This document shows positions 8,412-17,805 of a DNA stretch of 64,000 nt, one piece after another. The DNA is taken from NCBI GenBank assembly GCA_020161615.1, contig JAIUPD010000013.1, forward strand, positions 62,001-126,000. The letters are read 5' to 3'. Source of the DNA: Pseudomonadota bacterium (lineage in GTDB: Bacteria; Pseudomonadota; Alphaproteobacteria; Rhodobacterales; Rhodobacteraceae). The notes under the pieces are model-generated. The model saw only the letters and a program-made list of their open reading frames with translations, had not been told where the DNA came from and did no database searches. The first letter of the stretch is position 1; every line of letters begins with the position of its first letter. A program made the position numbers and the translations under genes.

Positions 8412-9401
8412 ATGTCCCTGATGTCCCGCCTGAAACGCTTCGGGATTGACCCCTATCTCATGCTTTTGTTCGCGACGGTGCTGGCAGCGGCGCTGCTGCC
8501 CGCGCATGACAGCGTGGCCGAGGTGCTGGACGGCGTGTCCTATTGGGCGGTGGCGCTGCTCTTTTTCCTCTATGGCGCCAAGCTGTCGACCGCCTCGATC
8601 ATCGCCGGGGTGACCAACTGGCGGCTGCAACTGGGGGTCCTGGCCACGACCTTTCTGGTCTTCCCACTGCTGGGGATCGGCATGGCGGCGCTGACGGCGC
8701 CGCTGCTGGGCGCGGCCTTCGCGGCGGGGCTGATCTATGTCGGCTGCCTTCCGTCGACGATCCAGAGCGCCGTGGCTTTCACGGCGCTGGCGCGCGGGAA
8801 TGTGGCCGGGGCGGTTTGCGCCGCTTCGATCTCGAACCTGATCGGTGTGGTTCTGGCGCCGCTGCTGGTCTCGTTCCTGATGACGACCGAGGGCCCGGTC
8901 AGCATCAACCCCGATGCGGTCTGGAAGATCGCACAGCAGATCCTGCTGCCCTTCTTCATCGGCCAACTGGCGCGGCCGCTGTTGATCGGCCTGCTCGACC
9001 GCTACAAATCCTCGGTCACACTTTATGATCGGGGGGTGATCCTGCTGATCGTCTATGTTGCCTTCAGCGCCGGTGTCAGCGGCGGGACTTTTGCCAGTGC
9101 CGGGCCCTGGGTGCTGGCGGCGCTGGCCGGCGTCATGGCGCTGCTGCTGGCGCTGGCCTTCGGCGCGACGATCCTGCTGGGGCGGGGTGCGGGGCTCGAC
9201 CGGGCCGACCGGGCGACGCTGCTTTTCTGCGGCTCGACCAAATCGCTGGCCACCGGCCTGCCGATGGCGGGGATTCTGTTCGTCGGGCAGGATGTGGCCG
9301 CGATCCTCTTGCCGCTGATGCTGTATCACCTGATCCAGCTGGTCACCTGCGCGCTGATCGCGCAGCGCATGGCGGCGGCCCCCGAAGGCGCCGCCGCCTG
9401 A
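8412..9401 (+). CDS. bile acid:sodium symporter family (SLC10A7/YfeH-like) carrier
   Basis: 329 residues with about ten hydrophobic helices. The pattern DPYLMLLFATVLAAALLPA at the start, FLYGAKLST near residue 55, VGCLPSTIQSAVAFTALARGNV near 113 and FCGSTKSLATGLPMAGILF near 275 is characteristic of the SBF-like family (related to YfeH and SLC10A7). Substrate unknown; some members affect calcium or organic anion handling. The gene ends five bases from the end of the second TRAP permease, which is convergent, so it sits exactly between two TAXI-TRAP systems. A common substrate family for all three carriers is conceivable but only inferred from position. Confidence 0.88.
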   Translation: MSLMSRLKRFGIDPYLMLLFATVLAAALLPAHDSVAEVLDGVSYWAVALLFFLYGAKLSTASIIAGVTNWRLQLGVLATTFLVFPLLGIGMAALTAPLLGAAFAAGLIYVGCLPSTIQSAVAFTALARGNVAGAVCAASISNLIGVVLAPLLVSFLMTTEGPVSINPDAVWKIAQQILLPFFIGQLARPLLIGLLDRYKSSVTLYDRGVILLIVYVAFSAGVSGGTFASAGPWVLAALAGVMALLLALAFGATILLGRGAGLDRADRATLLFCGSTKSLATGLPMAGILFVGQDVAAILLPLMLYHLIQLVTCALIAQRMAAAPEGAAA

Positions 9402-9405
9402 GGCC

Positions 9406-11742
9406 TCAGGCGAGCGCCGGCGCCGCGCGCCCGTGCCACCAGAGCAGCACCGCGGTCGCGCCGATCGCGGGCAGGGCGACCATCGGCCAGCTGGTGACGA
9501 TCAGCACCGCCAGCAGCAGCCGCAGCGCCATCTCGGGCAGGGACAGCGCCCGGCGGTCGAATTGCGCCAGCACGCTGCCCAGCAGATAGAGCGCCAGCGC
9601 GATCCGGGCGCAGAGCCAGGCCAGGCTCGGCATGTGGATCCCGCCGTCATAGCCCGGCAGCATCGCCCCGGTGGCCGAGTTCGGGTCGATCAGCGCGGGC
9701 TGGATCAGCAACAATTCGGGGTAGAAGGCAAAGACGAAGGGGATCACGAACATCACGATTCCCGAACGCACCGCCGAGATCCCGGTCATCATCGGATCGG
9801 CCTTGGTGATCGAGGCCGCGGCGAAGGCGGCGATGGCCACCGGCGGGGTGATGGCCGAGGCGACGGCGAAGTAGAAGATGAACATATGCGCCGTGAACTT
9901 GGCGATGCCGAGCCCCGCCAGCAGCGGCCCCATCAGAAGCGCCACGTTCAGATAGGCGGGCACCGTTGGCATCCCCATGCCCAGCAGGATCGCCAGCAGC
10001 ATCGTCACCAGCAGCGCCGCGAACAGGAACACCCAATTATGACCGATGCTGCCGCCGAAATCGGCCAGAAGATAGGTCGCGTCCCGGGCGATGTAGCTGG
10101 AGAGGCCGGTGAGGTTCAGGCAGAAGTCGATGACCGAAACGGCAAGGAACATGAGGTAAAGCGTTGCCACCAGCACCCCGGCCTCGGAAAGCGCGGTGAC
10201 CAGTTTCTGCGGCTGGCGGCGGATTTCGGGGTCGATGAAGAACAGGACCATGAGCAGCGCCGCCGCCCACCATCCTGCCGACCCCGCGTCACCGGCCGAG
10301 TTGCGCACCAGTTCGAAGAACCAGGGCAGATGCTCGATGCGGCAGGTGTTGCCGCTCCAGGTCGAAATGGTGCCGAAGAGGGCGGTGATCGGGCCGCAGC
10401 CGATGGCGTCCTTGGGCGTGACCAGCAGGAACAGGATCAGCCCGACCGGGGCGAAGATCATCACCAGATTGGCGTAGTCGCGGCGCGTCAGGCGCATGTC
10501 CTCGGTGACCTCGCCCTGGGCCTGGATGCCCTGCTTGCGGGCCTGGAACACGACGCTGATGAAGAGCGCACCAAAATAGGCCACGGCCGGGATCACCGCG
10601 GCGATGATCACTTGCGAATAGGGAACGGCGGTCATCGTCGCCAGCACGAAGGCAGCGACGCCCATCACCGGCGGCATGATCTGCCCACCGGACGAGGCCG
10701 CGGCCTCGACGCCTCCGGCGAAGATCCGGCTGAAGCCCCGGCGCAGCATCATCGGGATGGTCAGCACCCCGGTCGAGAGCACATTGACCACCGGCCCGCC
10801 CGAGATCGTGCCGAAGAGCGCGGAGGAGACGATGGCGGCATGCGCGGGCCCGCCCCGCAGGCGCCGCGTTGCCAGGAAGGCGAGCTTGATCAGCGCCTGC
10901 CCCCCGGCCGAGACGCCGAACAGGTTGCCCAGCACGATATAGGGAAAGACCGTGTTCAGCAGGATGTTCATGAACTGGCCCAGAAGCCCCTGGGCGTTGT
11001 TGACCAGCACGTCCTTGACGTTGGGCCGCCCGTCCCAGAGCGTCCGCGGCTCGCCCCCCAGCAGGGTGACCAGATAGCGGTTGTGATCGGGGCCCGAGAA
11101 ATACCAGACCGCGATGGTGATCATCGTATAGGCGGTGACGGCGATGGCGACGGCGACCAGCGGCAGGCCCCAGACCCGGATGTTATAGGCCAGGAAGGTG
11201 CTGACGCCGAGGCCCACCACCAGGAAGATCCAGACCCCCAGGTTTCGCACGCATTCGGGGTCCTCGACCGAGGTGGGCACGGGCAAGCCCATCATGGTGG
11301 CGAATTCGACCTCGCGCTCCAGAGCCCGGGCGATGAGGCGGGCGCGTTCACCCGTGATCTGGTCGATGAGGCAGACCGAGTCGATCTCGATCAGGTAGGA
11401 GATGGCGACGGTGACCGCCATGATCAGCAGCGCCGCGTCCATGAAGAGGCCGAAGGCCTTGAGCCCCGCGCCGCGGTTGCGGTAATGGCGCCATTGCGAA
11501 TGGCGGCAGGCGACGATGATCATCATGACGATGAAGGCCAGCGGGAACAGGTATTCGTAGCTGAACCGCCGGACCGGCAGGCCCTCGATCCCGGTGACAG
11601 CATTGACCAGATCCTGCAGCCCGGGGATGGCGGGCATGCTGTTGAGCATCCCGAGGCACACCAGCAGGAAGCCCAGGATCAGGGCCAGCCGCATCCCCAG
11701 GTCGCGGGGCGGGGCGGCGGTTTCGTCGGTCGGGTCGGCCAT
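9406..11742 (-). CDS. second TAXI-TRAP fused permease, long form
   Basis: 778 residues, larger than the permease at 6355, with a longer N-terminal 4TM part and a soluble loop of about 80 residues before DctM (region around residues 195-260) and another near 445-490. DctM signatures are present: FGTISGGPVVNVLSTG, GVEAAASSGGQIMPPVMGVAAF and GMGMPTVPAYLNVALLMGPLL. The ATG follows GAGG at proper spacing. It lies 77 bases downstream of its binding protein (11820-12872) on the same strand and converges with the SBF-like gene. Inner membrane uptake of an unknown organic anion is expected. The two permeases are only distantly similar, so this is not a recent duplication. Confidence 0.92.
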   Translation of the reverse strand: MADPTDETAAPPRDLGMRLALILGFLLVCLGMLNSMPAIPGLQDLVNAVTGIEGLPVRRFSYEYLFPLAFIVMMIIVACRHSQWRHYRNRGAGLKAFGLFMDAALLIMAVTVAISYLIEIDSVCLIDQITGERARLIARALEREVEFATMMGLPVPTSVEDPECVRNLGVWIFLVVGLGVSTFLAYNIRVWGLPLVAVAIAVTAYTMITIAVWYFSGPDHNRYLVTLLGGEPRTLWDGRPNVKDVLVNNAQGLLGQFMNILLNTVFPYIVLGNLFGVSAGGQALIKLAFLATRRLRGGPAHAAIVSSALFGTISGGPVVNVLSTGVLTIPMMLRRGFSRIFAGGVEAAASSGGQIMPPVMGVAAFVLATMTAVPYSQVIIAAVIPAVAYFGALFISVVFQARKQGIQAQGEVTEDMRLTRRDYANLVMIFAPVGLILFLLVTPKDAIGCGPITALFGTISTWSGNTCRIEHLPWFFELVRNSAGDAGSAGWWAAALLMVLFFIDPEIRRQPQKLVTALSEAGVLVATLYLMFLAVSVIDFCLNLTGLSSYIARDATYLLADFGGSIGHNWVFLFAALLVTMLLAILLGMGMPTVPAYLNVALLMGPLLAGLGIAKFTAHMFIFYFAVASAITPPVAIAAFAAASITKADPMMTGISAVRSGIVMFVIPFVFAFYPELLLIQPALIDPNSATGAMLPGYDGGIHMPSLAWLCARIALALYLLGSVLAQFDRRALSLPEMALRLLLAVLIVTSWPMVALPAIGATAVLLWWHGRAAPALA

Positions 11743-11819
11743 CGCGCGATCCTCAAGCAGATGGGAGGCTCCCCGGCGGCCTCAGGCACCGCCGGGGCAG
11801 GGCAGGCACGGGCGCGCGC

Positions 11820-12872
11820 TTACTCGGGACGCGCGCAGTCGGGAACGGTATAGCCGTGATCTTCCCAGGCGCGGACCGCGCCGGGATGGTAACGCAGCTG
11901 GTTGTTGCCGCAAAAGCCCGAGCGCACCGGATCCAGATCGCCATGGTTCGAGCTTGGCGCCTGCGGCGCGGCGGCCCGCAACTCGTCCAGCGTCTCGATA
12001 TGCGCCGAGGTCAGGTCATAGGCGAGCTGTTCGTCCATGGCGGCATTCACCACGGTGGCAAAGGCCGTGCCCATGCCGCGCAGGATCCCGTCCTCCGAAC
12101 CCAGCAGATGCACATGCTCGTCATAGCCGAAATCGGCGAAATTCCATTCGATCGGGATATTGCCCGGCACCTGGAAAATGCGCTGGAAAGCCTCGCTTTC
12201 GAACACGTCCTGGGGGACCGAGATGACGTTCACATCCCCCGCCGCCTGCATCAGGATGATCCGGTCCGACGGGTGGTTGGTCGGGAAGACGAAGGCATCG
12301 ACCGAACCGTCGGTCATCATGGCATTGATCTGGCCCCAATTGGCCTGAAAGCCGGTGTAATCGACCCCGTCCTCCATGCCGGTCGCCAGCGTCACCGCCT
12401 GGCGGGCATTGGTCAGCGCCGCGCCCCTGGGTGGGCCGTTGAAGACCGTCTGTCCGCGCAGATCCTCCCAGCTTTCGATGCCGCTGCTGGTCAATGTGTA
12501 GACGTTGAAGGCGCCCGCATTGAACGGATAGAGCGCGCGCAGCCGCGAGGCGACCTCGGCCCCGTTCTCGACCGAGGAATAGGGGCCCATGCCGCGCGAC
12601 AGCATGAAGGGCAGGATCATCGGCGATTCCGAGATGTCCATGCGCCCTTCGGCCACGTCGAGCACGGTGTTGGTCAGTGTCTGGCCATCGGCCACCTGCA
12701 GCGACGCGATGCCGCGCTGGCCCGCGACCCGGGCCAGGTGATGGGTGGTGACATGCACCATGCTGCCGGGGCTGGCGGTGGCCATGGTCAGGTTGACCTG
12801 CGCGCTGGCGGCGCCCGCCGCCGCGCAGGCGATCAGCGCCAGCGCCGTCGATTTCAGGAACGAATGAATCAT
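11820..12872 (-). CDS. TAXI-family TRAP solute-binding protein, divergent
   Basis: 350 residues with a clear signal peptide (1-24, ending ASA) after a strong GGGAGAGAG site. The order of secondary elements and motifs such as VFNGPPRGAALTNARQ and CNNQLRYHPGAVRAWEDHG fits the TAXI family, but the usual glycine-rich TGGTGGVYYP segment is replaced by ATASPGSMVHVTTHHLA, so the ligand pocket is likely different from that of the protein at 4893. Upstream of the long permease in the same direction, it forms the second complete TAXI-TRAP system. The preceding sulfatase-like gene (12939-14627) is 66 bases upstream on the same strand and may be cotranscribed, hinting that the ligand is a sulfonated or phosphonated compound or its product. 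Confidence 0.88.
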   Translation of the reverse strand: MIHSFLKSTALALIACAAAGAASAQVNLTMATASPGSMVHVTTHHLARVAGQRGIASLQVADGQTLTNTVLDVAEGRMDISESPMILPFMLSRGMGPYSSVENGAEVASRLRALYPFNAGAFNVYTLTSSGIESWEDLRGQTVFNGPPRGAALTNARQAVTLATGMEDGVDYTGFQANWGQINAMMTDGSVDAFVFPTNHPSDRIILMQAAGDVNVISVPQDVFESEAFQRIFQVPGNIPIEWNFADFGYDEHVHLLGSEDGILRGMGTAFATVVNAAMDEQLAYDLTSAHIETLDELRAAAPQAPSSNHGDLDPVRSGFCGNNQLRYHPGAVRAWEDHGYTVPDCARPE

Positions 12873-12938
12873 CGTCTCTCTCCCTTGTTGGTAACCGCCG
12901 CCGCACCCCTCCTCAGGCGCGACGGTGGGGTCGTGCGA

Positions 12939-14627
12939 TCAGGTAGTGCTTTGGTTCTTCACGATCTCCTGCCAGGGCCGCGCCTTGCGGCCCCGGTATT
13001 TGACGACCCTCTCGGGATCGGCCTCGGATTCGGCGTAGATGCCGGTCGCCACGCCCCGCCGACCGATCCGGGTGCTGATTTCGACCAGATCGCGGCGCGA
13101 CTTGGTGATCCGCTGGTCGCAGCGCCGGAACCAGGCGTTGAGGTGGCGGTACATCTCTTCGCGGATACCGGCATGCTCGGGGCTTTCCCCCAGATCGTGC
13201 TGCTCCTCGGGGTCGGTTGCCAGATCGAAGAGCATGGGCCGGAAGCCGCCCTCGAAATGCATCAGTTTCCAGCGCTTGGAAGCCGCCATGAAGCAGCGCG
13301 CATCCTCGACCGACACGCCCAGGCGGCCCCGGAGAGGCGTGGCCGAGAAATCGTATTCGCAGATCGCGATCTGGCGCGGCTGCTCGGTCCTTTCGCCATG
13401 CAGGATGGGCAGCAGCGAATGGCCCTCGACGATATGGCCGATCTCCTCGGGGTCCCCCCCGGCCACGGCATAGAAGGTCGGCACCACGTCGATCTGTTCG
13501 ACCAGCGCGTCCGAGACACTGCCGCGCGTGCCGTCGGCCTCGGGCGAGGGGTCATAGACGATCAGCGGCACCCGGGTCGAGGGATCGAAGAAGAAGCTCT
13601 TCTCGCCCAGCCAGTGATCGCCCAGGAAATCGCCATGGTCCGAGGTCAGCACGATCATCGTGTCCGCCATCCGCCCGGTCCGCTCCAGCCAGTCAAGGAG
13701 CACCCCGATCTGGTCGTCGATCTGCTTGACGAGGCCCATATAGGCGCTCAGCACCGCCTCGCGCGCCTCGGTCCGGGCGAAGGTCTGGCTCACCGGATTG
13801 GTCATCGCCGCCTTCAGCACCGGATGGGCCTGGTCGTATTCGGCCTGGGTCCGGTTCACCGGCAGGAAATCCTGCGGCCCGTACATGCCCGCATAGGGTT
13901 CGGGGGCGATATAGGGCCAATGCGGCTTGATCAGGCTCAGATGACAGCACCAGGGGCCCTGGGCCTGTGCCATGAATTCCATGCCGCGGCGCATCATGTA
14001 GGGCGTCTCGCTGTCTTCTTCGGCGATATTGGCGGGGCGGGGGCTGTTTTCCATGAACCAGCCCGACAGGACATTGCCCTCGGCGTCGATCGCCGAATTG
14101 GCGTGGTCATGCCAGGGGTTGTCGGCGCCGTAGCCCTTGGCGCGCAGATAGGCGTTATAGGCCTGCGCTCCGTTCGGATCGTAAAGCCCGTCCGGCCCCT
14201 CGGGGCGCATGCCGTCGTCGCGTTCCCAGACATCGAAGCCGCATTCCGCCACCCGCTCGCCGATGGTGGTGCCGCGGGACAGGCCCAGCCGCTCCATCCC
14301 CTCGGTATCGGCGGCCATATGCGTCTTGCCGACCAGCCAGCAGCTCATCCCCGCCTTGCGCAGGTGATCGCCCATCGTCGGCTCGCCCACCCTGAGCGGG
14401 ATGTTGTTCCAGCCCGCGCCATGGCTGTTCACGTAGCGCCCGGTATAGGTCGACATGCGCGAGGCGCCACAGATCGGCGCCTGGATATAGGCCCGGTCGA
14501 AACGCACGCCCCGGCTGGCCAGCCGGTCGATATGCGGGGTCTTCAGATGCGGATGGCCATAGCAGGACAGGTAATCCCGCCTCAGCTGATCGAACATGAT
14601 GAACAGAACGTTCTTGGCTTTCGCCAT
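12939..14627 (-). CDS. sulfatase-superfamily hydrolase, phosphonate monoester hydrolase-like
   Basis: 562 residues from the ATG at 14627; a TTG six bases earlier is in frame but the GGGAGG site is better spaced for the ATG. The enzyme belongs to the sulfatase/alkaline phosphatase fold: D13 in NVLFIMFDQLRRDY, the formylglycine cysteine C53 in the C-x-A-x-R motif CGASR, KTHMA near residue 100 and the metal pair in TSDHGDFLGDH near 330. The C-terminal FDLATDPEEQHDLGE segment is also typical. The family hydrolyses sulfate esters or phosphonate/phosphate mono- and diesters in the cytoplasm after maturation of the cysteine. No signal peptide is visible. Flanked by the TAXI-TRAP system and the LysR gene, it may act on the imported compound. 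Exact substrate not predictable. Confidence 0.88.
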   Translation of the reverse strand: MAKAKNVLFIMFDQLRRDYLSCYGHPHLKTPHIDRLASRGVRFDRAYIQAPICGASRMSTYTGRYVNSHGAGWNNIPLRVGEPTMGDHLRKAGMSCWLVGKTHMAADTEGMERLGLSRGTTIGERVAECGFDVWERDDGMRPEGPDGLYDPNGAQAYNAYLRAKGYGADNPWHDHANSAIDAEGNVLSGWFMENSPRPANIAEEDSETPYMMRRGMEFMAQAQGPWCCHLSLIKPHWPYIAPEPYAGMYGPQDFLPVNRTQAEYDQAHPVLKAAMTNPVSQTFARTEAREAVLSAYMGLVKQIDDQIGVLLDWLERTGRMADTMIVLTSDHGDFLGDHWLGEKSFFFDPSTRVPLIVYDPSPEADGTRGSVSDALVEQIDVVPTFYAVAGGDPEEIGHIVEGHSLLPILHGERTEQPRQIAICEYDFSATPLRGRLGVSVEDARCFMAASKRWKLMHFEGGFRPMLFDLATDPEEQHDLGESPEHAGIREEMYRHLNAWFRRCDQRITKSRRDLVEISTRIGRRGVATGIYAESEADPERVVKYRGRKARPWQEIVKNQSTT

Positions 14628-14758
14628 CGGCAAGGCCTCCCGACACCGAGGCCGCCGCCCGCCTCGCGCGCCGCGATCCCCCTCTCTCCCGGGGCCAAGA
14701 CTGCGGCGCGGGGCAGGGTTTGGGAAATAGAAATTCCCGCCTCATCATATCGGAATCG

Positions 14759-15670
14759 TTATGGGTAAAGTTCGCGCGCCTTCTGGCGGAACAGGTCGAA
14801 CAGCGCCCGCACCATCGGCGAATGCCGCGTGCCCGACCGATAGGTCACCCCGACCGAGCCGATCATGTCGTCGACATTGAGGTCGAGCCGCACGAATTCG
14901 CCGCTCTCCAGCTCGGGCCGCACGATGCTCAACGACAGGCAGGCGATGCCATCGGTCAGCCGCACCATTGAGCGCGAGAATTCGTAGGACGAGGACTCGA
15001 GCAGGCGCCGGAACCGCGGCCGTCCATGCTTGACCAGGAATTTGTCGATCTCGGCCCAGATCGTCGCATTGGCCTCGGGGCCGATCACCAGGTACTCGTC
15101 GAGATCATCCAGCGTCAGCTCTCGCCGCCCGGCCAGCGGATGCCCGGCCCGGGCGCTGAAGATGATCGGTTCGGAAAAGAGCTGCTCGTAGGACAGCCCG
15201 CCCAGGGCCTTGGGATCCAGCAGCCGCCCGACGGCGAAGTCGATCTCGCCCTCGTGCAGCCGCCCGACGGCTTCGGAATACGAGCGCGCCTCGGTCACCA
15301 CATGCACCTCGGGATAGGCCTCCAGAAAGGCGAGCACCGCCTGCACGCCCAAGAGCCGGGTGATGGCGGGGGCCATCGCCACCCGCACCACCTGCCGCTC
15401 GGGCACACCGCGGGCCCGGGCGATGCCCTCGTCGATCATCGACATCGGGCCGGCCACGCTTTGATAGAAATCGAGCCCCGCAGACGTCAGCATCATCCCT
15501 TGCGGCGTGCGGTGGAACAGCGGCTTGCCCAGATCCGCCTCCAGTTCGCTCAGGCTGCGCGAGAGGGCGGGCTGCACGGTATGCAGCGCCTCGGCCGCCC
15601 GCGTCATCGACTTGGTGCGGGCGATCTCCAGAAAATGCCGCAGATGGCGCAGCCTGACCCGATGATCCAT
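14759..15670 (-). CDS. LysR-family transcriptional regulator
   Basis: 303 residues. The winged helix-turn-helix is at residues 5-65 (LRHLRHFLEIARTKSMTRAA, then HTVQPALSRSLSELE), followed by a periplasmic-binding-like effector domain (about 92-300). The N-terminal motif RHLRHFLEIA resembles the PcaQ/GbpR subgroup. The ATG follows GGGAGGGAG. It is 131 bases upstream of the sulfatase-like gene on the same strand and probably regulates that operon; no autoregulatory palindrome is evident. A dispersed repeat occupies the space on its other side (15765-15842). Confidence 0.93.
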   Translation of the reverse strand: MDHRVRLRHLRHFLEIARTKSMTRAAEALHTVQPALSRSLSELEADLGKPLFHRTPQGMMLTSAGLDFYQSVAGPMSMIDEGIARARGVPERQVVRVAMAPAITRLLGVQAVLAFLEAYPEVHVVTEARSYSEAVGRLHEGEIDFAVGRLLDPKALGGLSYEQLFSEPIIFSARAGHPLAGRRELTLDDLDEYLVIGPEANATIWAEIDKFLVKHGRPRFRRLLESSSYEFSRSMVRLTDGIACLSLSIVRPELESGEFVRLDLNVDDMIGSVGVTYRSGTRHSPMVRALFDLFRQKARELYP

Positions 15671-15764
15671 GCTCCCTCCCAGAGGTTCGTCATGCGCTTT
15701 TGCTATGCGCAGACAAGGGGCCGCAGTCTACCGAGCCGCGCCCCGGCCGCAACCCGGCCTTTCC

Positions 15765-15842
15765 CATCTTTGTTCTAGAAATATCCTCGGGGGTTCCCAA
15801 AGGGGGTTTTCCATCCCCTTTGGCGGGGGACTGGCCCCCTGC
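15765..15842 (+). repeat. dispersed G-run palindromic repeat, copy A
   Basis: Starts with the conserved head CATCTTTGTTCTAGAAATAT followed by CCTCGGGGG, then a hairpin with arms CCAAAGGGG (15797-15805) and CCCCTTTGG (15815-15823), then a GGGGG/CCCCC hairpin. A further GGCGCGGC/GCCGCGCC hairpin follows to about 15870. It lies between the LysR gene and the end of metA. Six copies of this architecture are present in the window. Confidence 0.8.
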
Positions 15843-15921
15843 CAGCGGCGCGGCGAAGCCGCGCCGCCGGTCGCCCGACAGGCCCGCGCCAGCGGGGGAG
15901 GAGGGCGAAACCCTTCGCCCT

Positions 15922-16842
15922 TCAGGCCTTGCCGATCTCGGCCATGTCGTAAGGCGTGGTCTGGTAGATCTCGTTGATCCAATTGCCGTAGAGCAGATGC
16001 GCATGGCTGCGCCAGCGGTTGGTCGGCGGGCGCGTCGGGTCGTCCTCGGGGTAATAGTTCACCGGCACGTTGATGGTCTTCCCGGCCTCGACATCGCGGT
16101 CGTATTCTTCCTTGAGCGTGCCCGAGTCATACTCGAAATGGTTGAAGATATAGAGCGCGCGATGGCCCGCATCCTCGACCAGCGCCGGCCCCGTCTCGGC
16201 GCTGTCCAGCAGGATCTCCAGCCCGGGCTTCGCCTTGATCTCGTCGCGCCGCAGTTCCGTCCAGCGGCTCACCGGCATTACCAGATCGTCCGAGAAACCG
16301 CGCAGATAGGGCGAGGCCGGGGCGCAGTTCGAATGCCGGATGCAGCCGAAGGCCTTGTGGTCGAGGATATGCTTCGGCACGCCGTGGAAATGGTTGATCA
16401 TCGCCATCCCCCCCCAGCAGACGCCGAAGGTGGAATGGACGTTGGTCTGGGTCCAGTCGAAGACCTCGCAGAGTTCGTCCCAATAGGTCACCTCCTCGAA
16501 AGGCAGGTGCTCGATGGGCGCGCCGGTGATGATCAGACCGTCGAACTTCTCGTCCTTCACCTCCTGGAAGGGTTTGTAGAACTCTTCCATATGCTCGGCG
16601 GCGGTGTTCTTGGTCTGATGCTCGGACATGCGGATCAGGCGGAAGTCGATCTGCAGGGGCGTGGCGCCAATGAGCCGGGCGAACTGGTTCTCGGTCTGGA
16701 TCTTCTTCGGCATCAGGTTCAGCAGGCCGATCTTGATCTGGCGGATGTCCTGGCGGGCGGCGCGGGTGTCCGACATGACCATGACCCCTTCGCGCGAGAG
16801 GACGTCATAGGCGGGCAGGTTGGCGGGCAGGGTGATGGGCAT
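15922..16842 (-). CDS. metA: homoserine O-acyltransferase MetA, predicted acetyl-CoA-dependent
   Basis: 306 residues, full length for the family. It activates homoserine for methionine synthesis in the cytoplasm. The class-I amidotransferase-like triad is visible: C142 in GVCWGGM, H235 and E237 in NHFEYD, with the family segments [21 protein letters not shown] and [10 protein letters not shown]. Residue 111 is glutamate ([10 protein letters not shown]); in this family Glu at 111 goes with acetyl-CoA and Gly with succinyl-CoA, so O-acetylhomoserine is the expected product. The frame continues upstream, but similarity begins at the chosen ATG. It lies 50 bases downstream of the ATPase gene on the same strand. 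No convincing SAM riboswitch is seen in that short gap. Confidence 0.95.
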   Translation of the reverse strand: MPITLPANLPAYDVLSREGVMVMSDTRAARQDIRQIKIGLLNLMPKKIQTENQFARLIGATPLQIDFRLIRMSEHQTKNTAAEHMEEFYKPFQEVKDEKFDGLIITGAPIEHLPFEEVTYWDELCEVFDWTQTNVHSTFGVCWGGMAMINHFHGVPKHILDHKAFGCIRHSNCAPASPYLRGFSDDLVMPVSRWTELRRDEIKAKPGLEILLDSAETGPALVEDAGHRALYIFNHFEYDSGTLKEEYDRDVEAGKTINVPVNYYPEDDPTRPPTNRWRSHAHLLYGNWINEIYQTTPYDMAEIGKA

Positions 16843-16892
16843 CGGAAAAATCCGTCGAATTTTCAGCAGAAAGGCGGCCCGGAGCTTCCCGG

Positions 16893-17786
16893 TCAGGCCG
16901 CCCGCGAGGCGCGCTTGTCCAGCGCCGCGCCGATCAGCTCCCGGAAATCCTCGGGCGACTGGACGCGGGCGATCTCGTCGGCGGCGACCCTGAGCCCCCA
17001 ATTGGCTGCCATCGCCGCGTAGCGGGGCTGGCGATGGGCCAGCGCCCGGGCGTAGGTCCAGCGCACGAAGGCGTCCGGGTCCACCGCCCCGGGCATTCGG
17101 CCCGTCTCGGCCAGATAGGCCTGCCAGCAGTCGAGCAGGAATTCCGGCCGGTAATACATGGGCTTCGGCGCCTTGTCGAAGCGGCGGATCAGGTCGGCGG
17201 TATGCGCCTCCGACCCTTCGATCCAGACCAGCAGGGCGTGGCGCGAGAGGACGCTCAGCACCGGGTCGGTGCGGCTTTCGGGGTTCACGACCTCGCAGAT
17301 CGAACCGCCGGAATCGCAGACGAAATTGTCGTAGCCGTAAAGATCATGCGCGCGGTCGATGAAATGCGGCGTGTCCAGCAGCGAGGCGATCTCGGCCTCG
17401 CGGTGCTGGCTCTGGCGGTGGCGGTATTCGTCGAAGGGCAGCCCCCCCAGCGAAGGATCGCCCGGCTTGCCCAGATACGTGCTGAGCGGCGCGAGGTTGT
17501 CGAAGGTGATGTTCGACGCGATCCGCACCGAATCCGACAGCAGAAGTTCCCGCAGAAGCGGAACCTTCATCGCCTCGCGCTTGAAATTGTCGGCGATGGC
17601 CTCGCCCATGTAGCGGGTGCCGATGCGGTAATCGATCGAGTAATGGAACCAGCCACCGTCCCTGAGGATCGAGGAGATCCGCGTCTTGCCCAGGCCGGAC
17701 ATGCCGAAGAGCAGCACGCGTTTGCGGGCGGCGTCCATCCATTCGGCGCGGGTTTCGTAGATCATCGGGGCATTCTGGGCGGCCAT
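16893..17786 (-). CDS. P-loop ATPase of unknown function
   Basis: 297 residues. A Walker A motif is plain at residues 28-35 (GMSGLGKT) in an N-terminal nucleotide-binding fold, with [11 protein letters not shown] near 160 as a possible Walker B/acidic region. The rest has no motif I recognise. It resembles a small kinase or zeta-toxin-like ATPase in layout, but the similarity is too weak to assign. It lies between the penicillin acylase (20 bases upstream) and metA (50 bases downstream), all on the minus strand, so the three could be one transcript. A toxin or kinase role would be a guess. Confidence 0.75.
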   Translation of the reverse strand: MAAQNAPMIYETRAEWMDAARKRVLLFGMSGLGKTRISSILRDGGWFHYSIDYRIGTRYMGEAIADNFKREAMKVPLLRELLLSDSVRIASNITFDNLAPLSTYLGKPGDPSLGGLPFDEYRHRQSQHREAEIASLLDTPHFIDRAHDLYGYDNFVCDSGGSICEVVNPESRTDPVLSVLSRHALLVWIEGSEAHTADLIRRFDKAPKPMYYRPEFLLDCWQAYLAETGRMPGAVDPDAFVRWTYARALAHRQPRYAAMAANWGLRVAADEIARVQSPEDFRELIGAALDKRASRAA

Positions 17787-17805
17787 GGGCCTCTATATGC
17801 CTCTG

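Noticed and set aside
11856-14768. Long plus-strand open frame opposite the TAXI protein and sulfatase-like genes
   Set aside because: Antisense shadow in GC-rich DNA; crosses an intergenic gap and two recognised genes, no domain similarity.
16843-16892. SAM riboswitch ahead of metA
   Set aside because: The gap has only 50 bases and I cannot draw the SAM-II pseudoknot; metA may be transcribed from further upstream. A covariance-model search would settle it.
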